Assembly (NCBI RefSeq): GCF_004768545.1
Contig: NZ_CP038635.1
Location: 3,100,001 to 3,164,000 of the forward strand
Origin: Cupriavidus oxalaticus
Lineage (GTDB): Bacteria > Pseudomonadota > Gammaproteobacteria > Burkholderiales > Burkholderiaceae
Length of the DNA stretch: 64,000 nucleotides
Reading direction: 5' to 3'
Shown piece by piece: positions 31,504 to 43,012 of this stretch. Both the position numbers and the translations under genes were made by a program. Each line of letters begins with the position of its first letter. Within the stretch, counting starts at the first letter, position 1. The notes under the pieces were generated by a model. It worked only from the letters and a program-made list of their open reading frames with translations, searched no databases and had not been told where the DNA came from.

Positions 31504-31520
31504 AGCCTGAGTCTGAAGCC

Positions 31521-31712
31521 ATGCCCGCTGTAGTCAAATGCCCCACCTGCGGCACCGAGGTGGCCTGGGTGCCCGACAACAAGTTCCGCCCGTTCTGTTC
31601 CGAGCGCTGCAAGCAGATCGACCTCGGCGCCTGGGCGTCCGAAAAGTACGTAATTGGCGGCAAGCCGGGCGAGACGCCCTCGCCTGACCTGCCTGACGAC
31701 GAGGACGACTGA
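31521..31712 (+). CDS. yacG: DNA gyrase inhibitor YacG
   Basis: YacG is a small zinc protein that binds GyrB and blocks DNA binding by gyrase. The 63-residue product has the CPTCG and FCSERCK zinc ligands near residues 7-31 and an acidic tail (DLPDDEDD). The ATG at 31521 gives the normal length; the longer frame overlaps zapD. It ends the plus-strand cluster. Confidence 0.95.
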   Translation: MPAVVKCPTCGTEVAWVPDNKFRPFCSERCKQIDLGAWASEKYVIGGKPGETPSPDLPDDEDD

Positions 31713-31739
31713 CGTAATCGCCTTCGCCGCACAGTCCGC

Positions 31740-31835
31740 TCAGTGCGCCGCCGCCAGTACGCGGCGGTAGAACCCCACGCACACCAGCACGAAGACCGCC
31801 AGGCCCAGCCACACGCCGTCGATCGGCGCAATCAC
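31740..31835 (-). CDS. Possible small membrane protein downstream of mutT
   Basis: From a GTG at 31835 the frame encodes about 31 residues: VIAPIDGVWLGLAVFVLVCV followed by GFYRRVLAAAH, one hydrophobic helix and a basic end. The same frame is open without a break back to the TAG stop of mutT, so read-through would add a 49-residue membrane tail to MutT. No clear ribosome site is seen. It could be a real small protein or the decayed end of one. Confidence 0.3.
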   Translation of the reverse strand: MIAPIDGVWLGLAVFVLVCVGFYRRVLAAAH

Positions 31836-31886
31836 GGGCGCCGCGGCCGCGGGTATGTCAGGCCAAGCCGGCCCAGGGTCTGTGCC

Positions 31887-32324
31887 CTAGGCTTCTTCGC
31901 CCAGCCATTCGACCACCGGAATGGTGGCCGGCAGCAGCGGCGCGACCGTCACGGGCACCGTCTGCCAGGAAAAGGCCTGGCCTTCGCGGCCGACCGGGTC
32001 ACCGCGCCAGGCAGTGACCTTGCAGAAATGCAGCCGCACATAGGCGTGCGGGTAGTCGTGCTCGAGCACATGCCAGCGCTCGCACGCGGTAATGTCCAGC
32101 CCCAGCTCCTCATGCAGCTCGCGGGCGAGCGCAGCTTCCACGGTCTCCCCTGGCTCGAGCTTGCCGCCGGGGAATTCCCAATAGCCCTCGTACGGCTTGC
32201 CCGCGGGGCGCTGCGCCAGCAGGAAGCGGCCATCCGGCTGCACCATCACGCCGACGGCGACTTCGGTGACCTTGCGCGGCGGGTTGCCGGCGGTCTCCGC
32301 GGGCTTGTCCATGGCCGCGCTCAT
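31887..32324 (-). CDS. mutT: 8-oxo-dGTP diphosphatase MutT
   Basis: MutT hydrolyses oxidised guanine nucleotides before they can cause mutations. The 145-residue Nudix protein has the full box GGKLEPGETVEAALARELHEELG near residues 53-75 and ends with the typical WLGEEA. I start it at ATG 32324, whose codon overlaps the stop of the ATPase gene (ATGA); a second ATG four codons later (MDKPAE) is possible. Beta-proteobacteria often have mutT next to the DUF815 ATPase gene, as here. Confidence 0.93.
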   Translation of the reverse strand: MSAAMDKPAETAGNPPRKVTEVAVGVMVQPDGRFLLAQRPAGKPYEGYWEFPGGKLEPGETVEAALARELHEELGLDITACERWHVLEHDYPHAYVRLHFCKVTAWRGDPVGREGQAFSWQTVPVTVAPLLPATIPVVEWLGEEA

Positions 32325-33226
32325 GCCTTGTCGTTCCCCGGCACGTCGGCGATGTACGGCTGGCCATGCTTGCCGCCCCAGTCGCGCGCGAACTGCCACG
32401 CCACGCGGCCCGAGCGCGAGCCGCGCTCCAGCGCCCACACCAGCGCGTCGCCGCGCGCGGCGGCGATGTCTTCGTCGGTGCAGCCGAAGTGCCTGAGCCA
32501 GTGGCCGACGATCGCCAGGTACTCGTCCTGCTTGGGCGGGTAGAACGACAGCCACAGCCCGAAGCGCTCGGACAGCGAGATCTTCTCTTCGACCACTTCG
32601 CCAGGATGGATCTCGCCGTCGTCGGTGTGGCGGTAGGTTTCGTTGTCCTTCATGTACTCCGGCAGCAGGTGCCGGCGGTTGGACGTGGCGTAGATCAGCA
32701 CGTTGTCCGACTGCGCCGCGACCGAGCCGTCCAGCGCCGACTTCAGCGACTTGTAGCCCGACTCGCCTTCCTCGAACGACAGGTCGTCGCAGAAGATGAC
32801 AAAGCGCTCGGGCCGGGTCGAGACCAGCTCGACGATATCGCCGAGGTCGCCCAGGTCATCCTTGTCGACCTCCACCAGCCGCAGCCCGTCCTTGACGAAG
32901 GCATTCAGGCAGGCCTTGATCAGCGACGACTTGCCGGTGCCGCGCGCGCCGGTCAGCAGCACGTTGTTGGCCGGCAGCCTGTTCACGAACTGGCGCGTGT
33001 TGGCGACGATGGCGTCCTTCTGGCGCTCGATGTTCTTCAGGTCGTCCAGGTGGATTGGCGGCAGCTGGCGCACCGGCTGCAGGTAGCCGATATTACCGAA
33101 CAGGCTCTGGCGCTTGCGCCAGCGGAACGCTACCGCCTCCTGCCAGTCCGCGTCGTTCAGTTGCGGCGGCAGCCATTGTTCGAGGCGTGAGAGGAAGTTG
33201 TCGAGGCGGGCGGCGAGGTCGGACAT
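32321..33226 (-). CDS. DUF815 family AAA+ ATPase
   Basis: This 301-residue ATP-binding protein has Walker A GARGTGKS at 93-100 and the Walker B-like FVIFCDDLSF. It belongs to the conserved DUF815 group, whose biochemical role is not established. It is tightly coupled to mutT (4-bp overlap) and separated from argJ by 60 bp. The neighbourhood of mutT, DUF815 and argJ is conserved in Burkholderiales. A role in DNA or nucleotide metabolism is only suggested by position. Confidence 0.88.
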   Translation of the reverse strand: MSDLAARLDNFLSRLEQWLPPQLNDADWQEAVAFRWRKRQSLFGNIGYLQPVRQLPPIHLDDLKNIERQKDAIVANTRQFVNRLPANNVLLTGARGTGKSSLIKACLNAFVKDGLRLVEVDKDDLGDLGDIVELVSTRPERFVIFCDDLSFEEGESGYKSLKSALDGSVAAQSDNVLIYATSNRRHLLPEYMKDNETYRHTDDGEIHPGEVVEEKISLSERFGLWLSFYPPKQDEYLAIVGHWLRHFGCTDEDIAAARGDALVWALERGSRSGRVAWQFARDWGGKHGQPYIADVPGNDKA

Positions 33227-33286
33227 GGCGGGGCGGAGAATGAATTCTTGCGCCCTGCCCGCGTGCGCGGGCAGGATGGAACGGGC

Positions 33287-34525
33287 TCAGGAACGGTAGT
33301 CGGCGTTGATCGACACGTAGTCGTGCGACAGGTCGCAGGTCCACACCGTGGCTTCGGCATTGCCGCGGCCCAGCGCGATGCGCACCGTGATCTCGGCCTG
33401 CTTCATCACGCGCTGGCCGTCTTCCTCGCGATAGTCGGGATTGCGGCCGCCGTCGCGGGCGACCCAGACATCGTCCAGCCACAGGTTGACGCGGCCGACA
33501 TCGAGGTCGTCCACGCCGGCGTAGCCCACCGCGGCCAGGATGCGGCCCAGGTTGGGGTCCGAGGCGTAGAACGCAGTCTTGACCAGCGGCGAATGCGCGA
33601 CCGCATAGGCGATCTGGCGGCACTCGGCCACGTCCTTGCCGCCTTCGACCCGGATGGTCATCAGCTTGGTCGCGCCTTCGCCGTCGCGCACGATCATCTG
33701 CGCCAGCTCTTGCGCCAGGCCGGTCACGGCATCGCGCAGCGCTTCGAAGGCCGGGCCTTCGGCACGGTCGACCACGGCACCGGACTTGCCCGAGGCGATC
33801 AGCACGAACGAATCGTTGGTCGAGGTATCGCCGTCGATGGTGATGCTGTTGAACGAGTGATCGGCGGCGTGCGTCACCAGTCCCTGCAGTACCGGCTGCG
33901 CCACGGCGGCGTCCATGGCGATAAAGCCCAGCATGGTCGCCATGTTCGGGCGGATCATGCCGGCGCCCTTGCTGATGCCCGACAGCGTCACGGTCTTGCC
34001 GTCGATCTGCACCGTGCGCGACGCGACCTTGGGCTGCGTGTCGGTGGTCATGATGGCTTCCGCCGCGGCCAGCCAGTTGTCGGCCCTGGCATTGGCGATG
34101 GCGGCGGGCAGCCCTGCCAGCAGGCGGTCCATCGGCAACTGCTCGAGGATCACGCCGGTCGAGAACGGCAGCACCTGGTCGGCGCTGATGCCCAGCTGCG
34201 CCGCCAGCGCGTCGCAGGTGGCGCGGGCATTGGCCAGGCCCTGCTCGCCGGTACCGGCGTTGGCATTGCCGGTGTTGACCACCAGGGCGCGGATGCCCTT
34301 GCCCGACTTGTCCGCGGCAGCGAGGTGCTCCCGGCACACCTGCACCGGCGCGGCGCAGAAGCGGTTGCTGGTGAAGACGCCGGCCACGGTGCTGCCTTCG
34401 GCCACGCGCACCACCAGCACGTCCTTGCGGTTGGCCTTGCGGATGCCCGCCTCGGCCCAGCCGAGCTCCACGCCGGCGACGGATTTCAGGTTCTCTGCCT
34501 GGGGCAGCGGAAGATTGACGGGCAT
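33287..34525 (-). CDS. argJ: Bifunctional ornithine acetyltransferase / N-acetylglutamate synthase
   Basis: ArgJ moves the acetyl group from N-acetylornithine to glutamate, which runs the cyclic arginine pathway. The 412-residue precursor has the self-cleavage motif [16 protein letters not shown] with T197 as the new N-terminal nucleophile, so it should split into alpha and beta chains. Length is standard. An AGGAGTCC-like ribosome site precedes the ATG. It is followed by the DUF815 gene and preceded by secA on the same strand. Confidence 0.96.
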   Translation of the reverse strand: MPVNLPLPQAENLKSVAGVELGWAEAGIRKANRKDVLVVRVAEGSTVAGVFTSNRFCAAPVQVCREHLAAADKSGKGIRALVVNTGNANAGTGEQGLANARATCDALAAQLGISADQVLPFSTGVILEQLPMDRLLAGLPAAIANARADNWLAAAEAIMTTDTQPKVASRTVQIDGKTVTLSGISKGAGMIRPNMATMLGFIAMDAAVAQPVLQGLVTHAADHSFNSITIDGDTSTNDSFVLIASGKSGAVVDRAEGPAFEALRDAVTGLAQELAQMIVRDGEGATKLMTIRVEGGKDVAECRQIAYAVAHSPLVKTAFYASDPNLGRILAAVGYAGVDDLDVGRVNLWLDDVWVARDGGRNPDYREEDGQRVMKQAEITVRIALGRGNAEATVWTCDLSHDYVSINADYRS

Positions 34526-34570
34526 GTAGGACTCCTCGATGTTCCTGCTCGCGACTTGCTTGTCATCAGA

Positions 34571-34601
34571 CGAACATGCCCGCGAGGGGCGGGCATGTTC
34601 G
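34571..34601. terminator. Hairpin between secA and argJ
   Basis: A perfect 13-bp inverted repeat (CGAACATGCCCGC and its complement) with a 5-base loop lies after secA. It has no clear T run on the minus strand, so it may be a weak terminator or an mRNA-end stabiliser. Confidence 0.6.
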
Positions 34602-34667
34602 TTTCCTGTTGCGTCACGCCCCGCGCTGCGGGACCGACGTCATACCGGGCCCCCGGCGCGGCTCAGT

Positions 34668-37445
<2,778 letters not shown>

Positions 37446-37726
37446 CGATTGCTTTCACCTGCGCGGGACCGGATTGACGCCCCTGGTAAGCGGGCTCCCC
37501 GGCGGCCGGGCGAGGAATGGATAGATTGGCGCGAAACGCCGAGTTTATCATGTGCCGGGGTCACGGCCGGAACGCGCGCCGGGCCTTGCCGTGCAAGGCT
37601 GCGAATGCCAGACACCGGCCAGCGCGGGCCGACCCCGCCCCCTGCCTGCAGCAGTTTGGGGCGGGTGCGGGTGCTTCAATCCTTTCCGCCCCGGGCAGCC
37701 CCGCCGCCCCTTGCTAGAATGCAGCC

Positions 37727-38230
37727 ATGCGCCGCTTCACCCACCACGCCCTGCAGACCGCTGCCGCCAAGCCGCTCAATGACTGGCTGGCCAAGTCCGG
37801 CCCGGTTTCCGGGCTGATGCAGACCGCGCGCCAGCTGTCCGTGCTGGAGGCCGAAGTGCTGTCGCTGCTGCCCCCCGGCATGCGCGCCGGCATTGCCGTG
37901 GCCGGGGTCAAGCGCGACGCCGTCGACGCAAACGGCCAGGTGCTGCTGTTGCTGGCGGCACACGGCGCGGCCGCGGCGCGGGTGCGGCAGGTGGTGCCGA
38001 CGCTGCTGGGACGGCTGCAGCAGCGCGGCTCGCAGATCACCGCGATCCGGGTGCGGGTGCAGCCCGAGGTGCAGCGCCACGCGGACTGGGACACCGGTCC
38101 GGTCGAGCGCAAGCGCACCAGCGGGCAGATGACGCCGACCGGCCTTGCCAGCCTGGACCAGCTCGCGCGCACGCTGCCCGATTCGCCGCTGCGCGACGCG
38201 CTCAAGACGCTGCTCTCGCATCACCGCTGA
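37727..38230 (+). CDS. DciA-like (DUF721) protein
   Basis: This 167-residue protein (…LLPPGMRAGIAVAGVKRDAV…ITAIRVRVQPEVQ…) matches the DUF721 family, which includes DciA, the ancestral loader of the DnaB replicative helicase. The N-terminal KH-like part of DciA seems present and the C-terminus is basic and probably flexible. The position between secA and lpxC is conserved in many proteobacteria. Assignment to DciA function is inference from the family. Confidence 0.8.
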   Translation: MRRFTHHALQTAAAKPLNDWLAKSGPVSGLMQTARQLSVLEAEVLSLLPPGMRAGIAVAGVKRDAVDANGQVLLLLAAHGAAAARVRQVVPTLLGRLQQRGSQITAIRVRVQPEVQRHADWDTGPVERKRTSGQMTPTGLASLDQLARTLPDSPLRDALKTLLSHHR

Positions 38231-38259
38231 GCGGCCGACGGCGATTTCCGGACAAACAA

Positions 38260-38285
38260 GAAAGCCGACCCCCGGGTCGGCTTTC
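38260..38285. terminator. Terminator between the DciA-like gene and lpxC
   Basis: GAAAGCCGACC and GGTCGGCTTTC form an 11-bp stem with a short C/G loop, followed by TCGTT on plus and by an A/T-rich flank on minus. It lies between convergent genes. Confidence 0.8.
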
Positions 38286-38313
38286 TCGTTGCGTGGCGGG
38301 CAGGTGGCCCGGC

Positions 38314-39231
38314 TCAGGCAAAGGCCGGCTGCGCCTGCGGCAGGAAGGCAGCGGGCGCTTCCTCGACACGGTCGAAGGTGACCAGTTCATAGGCCTCCTG
38401 GTCCGCCAGCAGCGCGCGCAGCAGCTGGTTGTTCAGGCCGTGGCCCGACTTGTGCGCGACATAGGACCCGATCAGCGGATGGCCGACCACATACAGGTCG
38501 CCGATGGCATCGAGGATCTTGTGGCGCACGAATTCATCGCCATAGCGCAGTTCCTCGTTGTTCAGCATGCGGTGCTCGTCCAGCACGATGGCGTTGTCCA
38601 GGCTGCCGCCGCGCGCCAGGCCCATCTCGCGCAGCGCTTCCACCTCATGGGCAAAGCCGAAGGTGCGGGCCCTGGCGATCTCACGCACGTAGCTGGTGTC
38701 GCCGAAGTCGATCGAGAAGGTCTGGCCGGTCTTGTCGACCGCCGGATGACGGAAGTCGATGGTGAACGCCAGCTTGAAGCCGAAGAACGGCTCGAGCCGC
38801 GCGAACTTGTCGCCTTCGCGAACTTCCACCGGCTTCTTGACGCGGATAAAGGTCTTCAGCGCGTTCTGTTCTTCAATGCCGGCCGACTGCAGCAGGAACA
38901 CGAAGGACGCGGCGCTGCCGTCCATGATCGGGATTTCCTCGGCGTCGACGTCGACATAGAGGTTGTCGATGCCCAGGCCGGCGCATGCCGACATCAGGTG
39001 CTCGACGGTCGAAACGCGCGCGCCATCCTTCTGCAGCACCGACGCCAGGCGCGTGTCGCCGATGGCCGAAGCGGCCACGGGAATCTCGACGGCCTCGGGC
39101 AGGTCGACGCGGGTAAAGACGATGCCGGTGTCGGCGGCTGCGGGACGCAGGGTCAGCGTGACCTTGCGGCCGGAGTGCAGGCCGATGCCAACCGTCTTCA
39201 CCAGGGATTTGATCGTGCGCTGTTTGAGCAT
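38314..39231 (-). CDS. lpxC: UDP-3-O-acyl-N-acetylglucosamine deacetylase
   Basis: LpxC catalyses the first committed step of lipid A synthesis. The 305-residue zinc enzyme has the metal ligands H78 (STVEHLMSA), H237 and D241 ([11 protein letters not shown]) and the catalytic H264 (SGHGLNN), matching E. coli H79, H238, D242 and H265 almost residue by residue. It lies at the 3' end of the dcw region, as in many Gram-negatives, but here a peroxiredoxin gene separates it from ftsZ. In enterics its level is set by FtsH proteolysis; the C-terminus here ([13 protein letters not shown]) also ends with hydrophobic alanines. Confidence 0.98.
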   Translation of the reverse strand: MLKQRTIKSLVKTVGIGLHSGRKVTLTLRPAAADTGIVFTRVDLPEAVEIPVAASAIGDTRLASVLQKDGARVSTVEHLMSACAGLGIDNLYVDVDAEEIPIMDGSAASFVFLLQSAGIEEQNALKTFIRVKKPVEVREGDKFARLEPFFGFKLAFTIDFRHPAVDKTGQTFSIDFGDTSYVREIARARTFGFAHEVEALREMGLARGGSLDNAIVLDEHRMLNNEELRYGDEFVRHKILDAIGDLYVVGHPLIGSYVAHKSGHGLNNQLLRALLADQEAYELVTFDRVEEAPAAFLPQAQPAFA

Positions 39232-39244
39232 GACAGCCTCAACT

Positions 39245-39250
39245 ATTATA
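39245..39250 (-). promoter_or_regulatory. -10 element of the lpxC promoter
   Basis: A perfect TATAAT on the minus strand, 13 bp before the lpxC ATG, within an A/T-rich island. The short distance implies a leader of only a few bases, or that the real promoter lies further upstream. Confidence 0.4.
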
Positions 39251-39290
39251 AAAATCTATCGTGGTGCTTTTTTTGATTAAGCGATTTTAC

Positions 39291-39332
39291 CACCACCTGG
39301 AAGGTGGTGCAGCCGGGTTTTGTTTCCGGCTG
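39291..39332. terminator. Two tandem hairpins downstream of the peroxiredoxin gene
   Basis: CACCACC/GGTGGTG (39291-39297 with 39303-39309) and CAGCCGG/CCGGCTG (39310-39316 with 39326-39332) sit back to back between the peroxiredoxin stop and lpxC. On the minus strand a run of A/T (AATCAAAAAAAGCACC) follows. They probably end the upstream transcript. Confidence 0.55.
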
Positions 39333-39385
39333 TTAACACCGCATTAAGATGTTGCGAATAATCCACGTTTACCCGGATGACTGTG

Positions 39386-39892
39386 TCAGCCGCGCAACGC
39401 AGCCAGCACGGCGTCGGCGCTGCTGACGCGGAATTCGCCGGGCGCCTCCACGTCGAGCCGGGTCACCACACCATCGTCGATCACCATGGCATAGCGCTTG
39501 GAGCGCACGCCCATGCCGCGCGCGCCCAGGTCCTGGTCCAGGCCCAGCGCACGCGTCCATTCGGCGCTGCCGTCGGCCATCATGCGTACCGCGCCGGCGA
39601 CCTGCTGTTCGCGGCCCCACGCGCCCATGACGAAGGCGTCGTTGACCGACACGCACCACACTTCATCGACGCCGGCGGCGCGCAGGTCTGCGGCATGCGT
39701 CACGAAGCCCGGCACATGCTTGGCCGAGCAGGTCGGCGTGAACGCGCCGGGCAGCCCGAACACCACGATCTTGCGCCCGCGCACCAGGTCGGCGACGCGG
39801 AAGGCGTTGGGTCCGAGCGAGCAGCCCTCGCTCTCGGTTTCGATGAATTCCTGCAGGGTGGCGTCCGGGACGCGGGAACCGACGGTAATCAT
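39386..39892 (-). CDS. Peroxiredoxin, Prx5-like (AhpC/TSA superfamily)
   Basis: This 168-residue thiol peroxidase has the peroxidatic cysteine C55 in PGAFTPTCSAKHVPG, the Prx5-type signature. C80 (DEVWCVS) is conserved in this group, and C24 may act as a resolving residue in some relatives. It reduces H2O2 and alkyl hydroperoxides in the cytosol with glutathione or glutaredoxin as usual donor. The ATG at 39892 is the family start; the open frame upstream runs through tandem repeats and is not coding in my view. Being located between ftsZ and lpxC is typical of Burkholderiaceae (family knowledge). Confidence 0.93.
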   Translation of the reverse strand: MITVGSRVPDATLQEFIETESEGCSLGPNAFRVADLVRGRKIVVFGLPGAFTPTCSAKHVPGFVTHAADLRAAGVDEVWCVSVNDAFVMGAWGREQQVAGAVRMMADGSAEWTRALGLDQDLGARGMGVRSKRYAMVIDDGVVTRLDVEAPGEFRVSSADAVLAALRG

Positions 39893-39977
39893 GGGGCGAA
39901 GTCTCTGGGTTGTCTGAAGGATAGGACGGATGGCGGCCGGCTGCGCCGCAGCGGCGCGGCAGCGTGCCGGTTCAACA

Positions 39978-40025
39978 ATCCGGACAGCGATCCGGACAGC
40001 GTTCCGGGTAGTGTTCCGTACTGCG
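39978..40025. repeat. Four degenerate 12-bp direct repeats upstream of the peroxiredoxin gene
   Basis: The units are ATCCGGACAGCG, ATCCGGACAGCG, TTCCGGGTAGTG and TTCCGTACTGCG. The first two are identical and the others diverge. They lie 86-133 bp before the peroxiredoxin start, where a regulator could bind. Confidence 0.85.
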
Positions 40026-40110
40026 GGCAACCCCAAGATCATAGGCGCCGCGCCGGCGATGCAAAAGCCGGATCACATCCGGTCGCATTCGATACACCTT
40101 GCTACAAAGA

Positions 40111-40148
40111 CGTCCGCGCGACGCACCTGTGGGTGCGCCGCGCGGACG
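40111..40148. other. Long GC-rich hairpin
   Basis: CGTCCGCGCGACGCACC pairs with GGTGCGCCGCGCGGACG over 17 positions with a single mismatch and a 4-base loop. No T run follows on either side, so it is not a standard terminator. Confidence 0.7.
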
Positions 40149-40401
40149 GCGAGACATCCCGACCGGGAAGGCGGGAAACCAGTCCGGGGAGGCGGCCAGC
40201 GGCACGCCCTGCCCGGCGACGGGATGCAGGTTGTGGCGGACGATGCGCCGTTGCGGCAGGCGGCGCGGCGCCGCCGGCTGCCTGCCGGGTCACGTCAGTC
40301 CATGCAAGGCACGCGCGGATAGGGAGCGCGCGTGCATCGCGACAAGGCGACGCGATCCGTCAGGCGGCCGGTGGAGGCACCGATGCCGAGCCGTCCGGCG
40401 C

Positions 40402-41595
40402 TCAGTCTGCCTGCTTGCGCAGGAAGGCCGGAATATCGTACGTGTCCACACCCTTTTCCTGCAGCGCCGCCACGTGGGCCGACGCCGATTCGCGCGAGCT
40501 GCGCCATACCGCCGGCGTGTCCAGGTTGCTGTAGTCCGGCGAGCTGTGCTGCGCAGCGGTGGCGGCCATGTTGGCCATCATCTGCACCGGCATGTTGTCC
40601 GTGCCGGTCTTCAGCAGCGTCATCGGCTGCTGCTTCTTGGCCGAGCGGCCCAGGCCGGTCGCGACCACGGTCACGCGCAGCGCATCGCTCATCGAATCGT
40701 CGTACACCGTACCGAAGATCACGGTCGCGTCTTCCGCGGCGTAGCTGCGGATGGTGTTCATGACTTCCTTGGTTTCCGACAGCTTCAGCGAACGGCTGGC
40801 GGTGATGTTGACCAGCACGCCGCGCGCGCCGGACAGGTCCACGCCTTCCAGCAGCGGGCTGGCAACGGCCTGCTCGGCCGCCAGGCGGGCGCGGTCCACG
40901 CCCGACACGGTGGCCGTCCCCATCATGGCCTTGCCCTGCTCGCCCATCACCGTCTTCACGTCTTCGAAGTCGACGTTCACCAGGCCGTCAACGTTGATGA
41001 TCTCGGCAATGCCGGCCACCGCGTTGTGCAGCACGTCGTCGGCGCACTGGAAGCATGCGTCCATCTCGGCGTCGTCGCCCATCACTTCGAACAGCTTTTC
41101 GTTCAGCACCACGATCAGCGAGTCGACGCTCGATTCCAGCTCGCTGGAGCCATGCTCGGCCACCTTGGCGCGGCGCGCGCCTTCGAAGTCGAACGGCTTG
41201 CTGACCACGCCCACGGTCAGGATGCCCATTTCCTTGGCAACCTGCGCCACGATCGGCGCGGCACCGGTACCGGTACCGCCGCCCATGCCGGCAGTGATGA
41301 AGACCATGTGCGCGCCGCGCAGCGCGTCGGCGATCTGCTCGCGGGCCTGATCGGCGCAACCGCGGCCGACTTCCGGCTTGGCGCCGGCACCCAGTCCCGT
41401 ACTGCCCAATTGCAGCACGCGCGAAGCGCTGGAACGCTTGAGCGCCTGGGCGTCGGTATTCATGCAGATGAATTCGACGCCCTGCACGCCGCGGCTGATC
41501 ATGTGCTGCACGGCATTGCCGCCCGCGCCGCCCACGCCGACCACCTTGATGATGGTGCCGTCCATCACTTCCGTTTCGATCATGTCAAAGTCCAT
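40402..41595 (-). CDS. ftsZ: Cell division protein FtsZ
   Basis: FtsZ is the tubulin-like GTPase that forms the division ring. The 397-residue protein has the tubulin signature GGGTGTG at 105-111, a GTPase domain to about 320, a short variable linker and the C-terminal peptide DIPAFLRKQAD that binds FtsA, ZapD and others. I use the ATG at 41595, which has GGAGG 5 bases upstream; a GTG codon directly before it is a less likely start. It lies 184 bp after ftsA, and that gap probably holds an extra promoter. Confidence 0.98.
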   Translation of the reverse strand: MDFDMIETEVMDGTIIKVVGVGGAGGNAVQHMISRGVQGVEFICMNTDAQALKRSSASRVLQLGSTGLGAGAKPEVGRGCADQAREQIADALRGAHMVFITAGMGGGTGTGAAPIVAQVAKEMGILTVGVVSKPFDFEGARRAKVAEHGSSELESSVDSLIVVLNEKLFEVMGDDAEMDACFQCADDVLHNAVAGIAEIINVDGLVNVDFEDVKTVMGEQGKAMMGTATVSGVDRARLAAEQAVASPLLEGVDLSGARGVLVNITASRSLKLSETKEVMNTIRSYAAEDATVIFGTVYDDSMSDALRVTVVATGLGRSAKKQQPMTLLKTGTDNMPVQMMANMAATAAQHSSPDYSNLDTPAVWRSSRESASAHVAALQEKGVDTYDIPAFLRKQAD

Positions 41596-41779
41596 CACTG
41601 CCTCCGAGAAGAATCAGTCCCCAGACGATGCAGCCTCCCCGCCGCAACCCCTGGTTTCTGAACAAAAAAACCATTAAAAGAAAGAACCACGAAACCTTTG
41701 CTCAACGCGCCATCGGCTGTCCGGTAGACAAGACCTTGCGCGCGCCGTCGCATCTTCAGCCCGGCAATTTCCGCATCGA

Positions 41780-43012
41780 TCAGAAATTGCCGACGAACCA
41801 TTCCTTCATGCGGGTCCAGACCTGCTTGACCGACCCGCTCTGCACCGCCACTTTGCGCCCGCGCATCCGTTGCACGCGGCCTTCCAGCAGCAGGCCCATC
41901 ACCGTCGCATAGCGCGGGCTCTTCACCACCTCGTGCAGGTTGCCGCGGTACTCCGGCACGCCCACGCGCACGGGCTTGAGGAAGATGTCCTCGCCCAGCT
42001 CGACCATGCCCGGCATCATCGCGGTACCACCGGTGATGACCACGCCGGACGACAACAGTTCTTCATAGCCCGACTCGCGCACCACCTGGTGCACCAGCGA
42101 GTACAGCTCTTCGATGCGCGGCTCGATCACCGCGGCCAGCGCCTGGCGGCTGAGCGTGCGCGTGCCGCGGTCGCCCACGCCCGGCACCTCGATCATGTCT
42201 TCCGGATCGGCGATCGCCTGCTTGGCGATGCCGTACTGGATCTTGATGTCCTCGGCGTCCGGCGTGGGCGTGCGCAGCGCCATGGCGATGTCGTTGGTGA
42301 TCTGGTCGCCGGCGATGGGGATCACGGCCGTATGGCGGATCGCGCCTTCGCTGAAGATGGCGATGTCGGTGGTGCCGCCGCCGATGTCGACCAGCACCAC
42401 GCCCAGTTCCTTCTCGTCCTCGGTCAGCACCGCCAGGCTCGAGGCCAGCGGCTGCAGGATCAGGTCATGCACTTCCAGGCCGCAGCGGCGCACGCACTTG
42501 ACGATGTTCTGCGCGGCGCTGACGGCGCCGGTGACGATATGCACCTTCACTTCCAGGCGGATGCCGCTCATGCCGATGGGCTCGCGCACGTCTTCCTGCC
42601 CGTCGATGATGAATTCCTGCGTCAGGATGTGCAGGATCTGCTGGTCGGTCGGGATATTGACCGCCTTGGCGGTCTCGATCACGCGCGCCACGTCGGTCTG
42701 CGTGACCTCCTTGTCCTTGATTGCCACCATGCCGCTGGAGTTGAAGCTGCGGATATGGCTGCCGGCAATGCCGGTAAAGACCTCCGAGATCTTGCAGTCG
42801 GCCATCAGCTCAGCCTCTTCCAGTGCTTTCTGGATCGACTGCACGGTGGCCTCGATATTGACCACGACCCCTTTCTTCAGACCCTTGGACTCCGACTGGC
42901 CCATCCCGATCACCTCGTAGCTGCCGTCGGGGCGCAGTTCTGCGACCACCGCCGCCACCTTCGAGGTGCCGATATCGAGACCGACCAACAGGTCCTTGTA
43001 TTCCTTGCTCAT
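41780..43012 (-). CDS. ftsA: Cell division protein FtsA
   Basis: FtsA is an actin-like ATPase that ties FtsZ to the membrane. The 410-residue protein has LVGLDIGTSKVAAVV near the N-terminus, VVLVDIGGGTTDIAIF in the second half and a C-terminal amphipathic helix (VWTRMKEWFVGNF) that inserts into the inner membrane. The ATG at 43012 overlaps the ftsQ stop by 4 bp. Confidence 0.98.
   Translation of the reverse strand: MSKEYKDLLVGLDIGTSKVAAVVAELRPDGSYEVIGMGQSESKGLKKGVVVNIEATVQSIQKALEEAELMADCKISEVFTGIAGSHIRSFNSSGMVAIKDKEVTQTDVARVIETAKAVNIPTDQQILHILTQEFIIDGQEDVREPIGMSGIRLEVKVHIVTGAVSAAQNIVKCVRRCGLEVHDLILQPLASSLAVLTEDEKELGVVLVDIGGGTTDIAIFSEGAIRHTAVIPIAGDQITNDIAMALRTPTPDAEDIKIQYGIAKQAIADPEDMIEVPGVGDRGTRTLSRQALAAVIEPRIEELYSLVHQVVRESGYEELLSSGVVITGGTAMMPGMVELGEDIFLKPVRVGVPEYRGNLHEVVKSPRYATVMGLLLEGRVQRMRGRKVAVQSGSVKQVWTRMKEWFVGNF

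Larger units (their letters stand above)
39893..40401. other. 509-bp non-coding interval between ftsZ and the peroxiredoxin gene
   Basis: No gene is supported here. It contains four degenerate 12-bp repeats (39978-40025), a 17-bp stem with one mismatch (40111-40127 with 40132-40148) and a 9-bp perfect stem (40309-40317 with 40327-40335). The last is close to the ftsZ stop and may be its terminator, although no T run follows. The promoter of the peroxiredoxin gene must lie in the lower-coordinate half. Confidence 0.6.

Noticed and set aside
40099..41661. 520-codon plus-strand frame over the gap and ftsZ
   Set aside because: Mostly antisense to ftsZ; the part in the gap is Arg/Gly/Cys-rich noise without a start signal.
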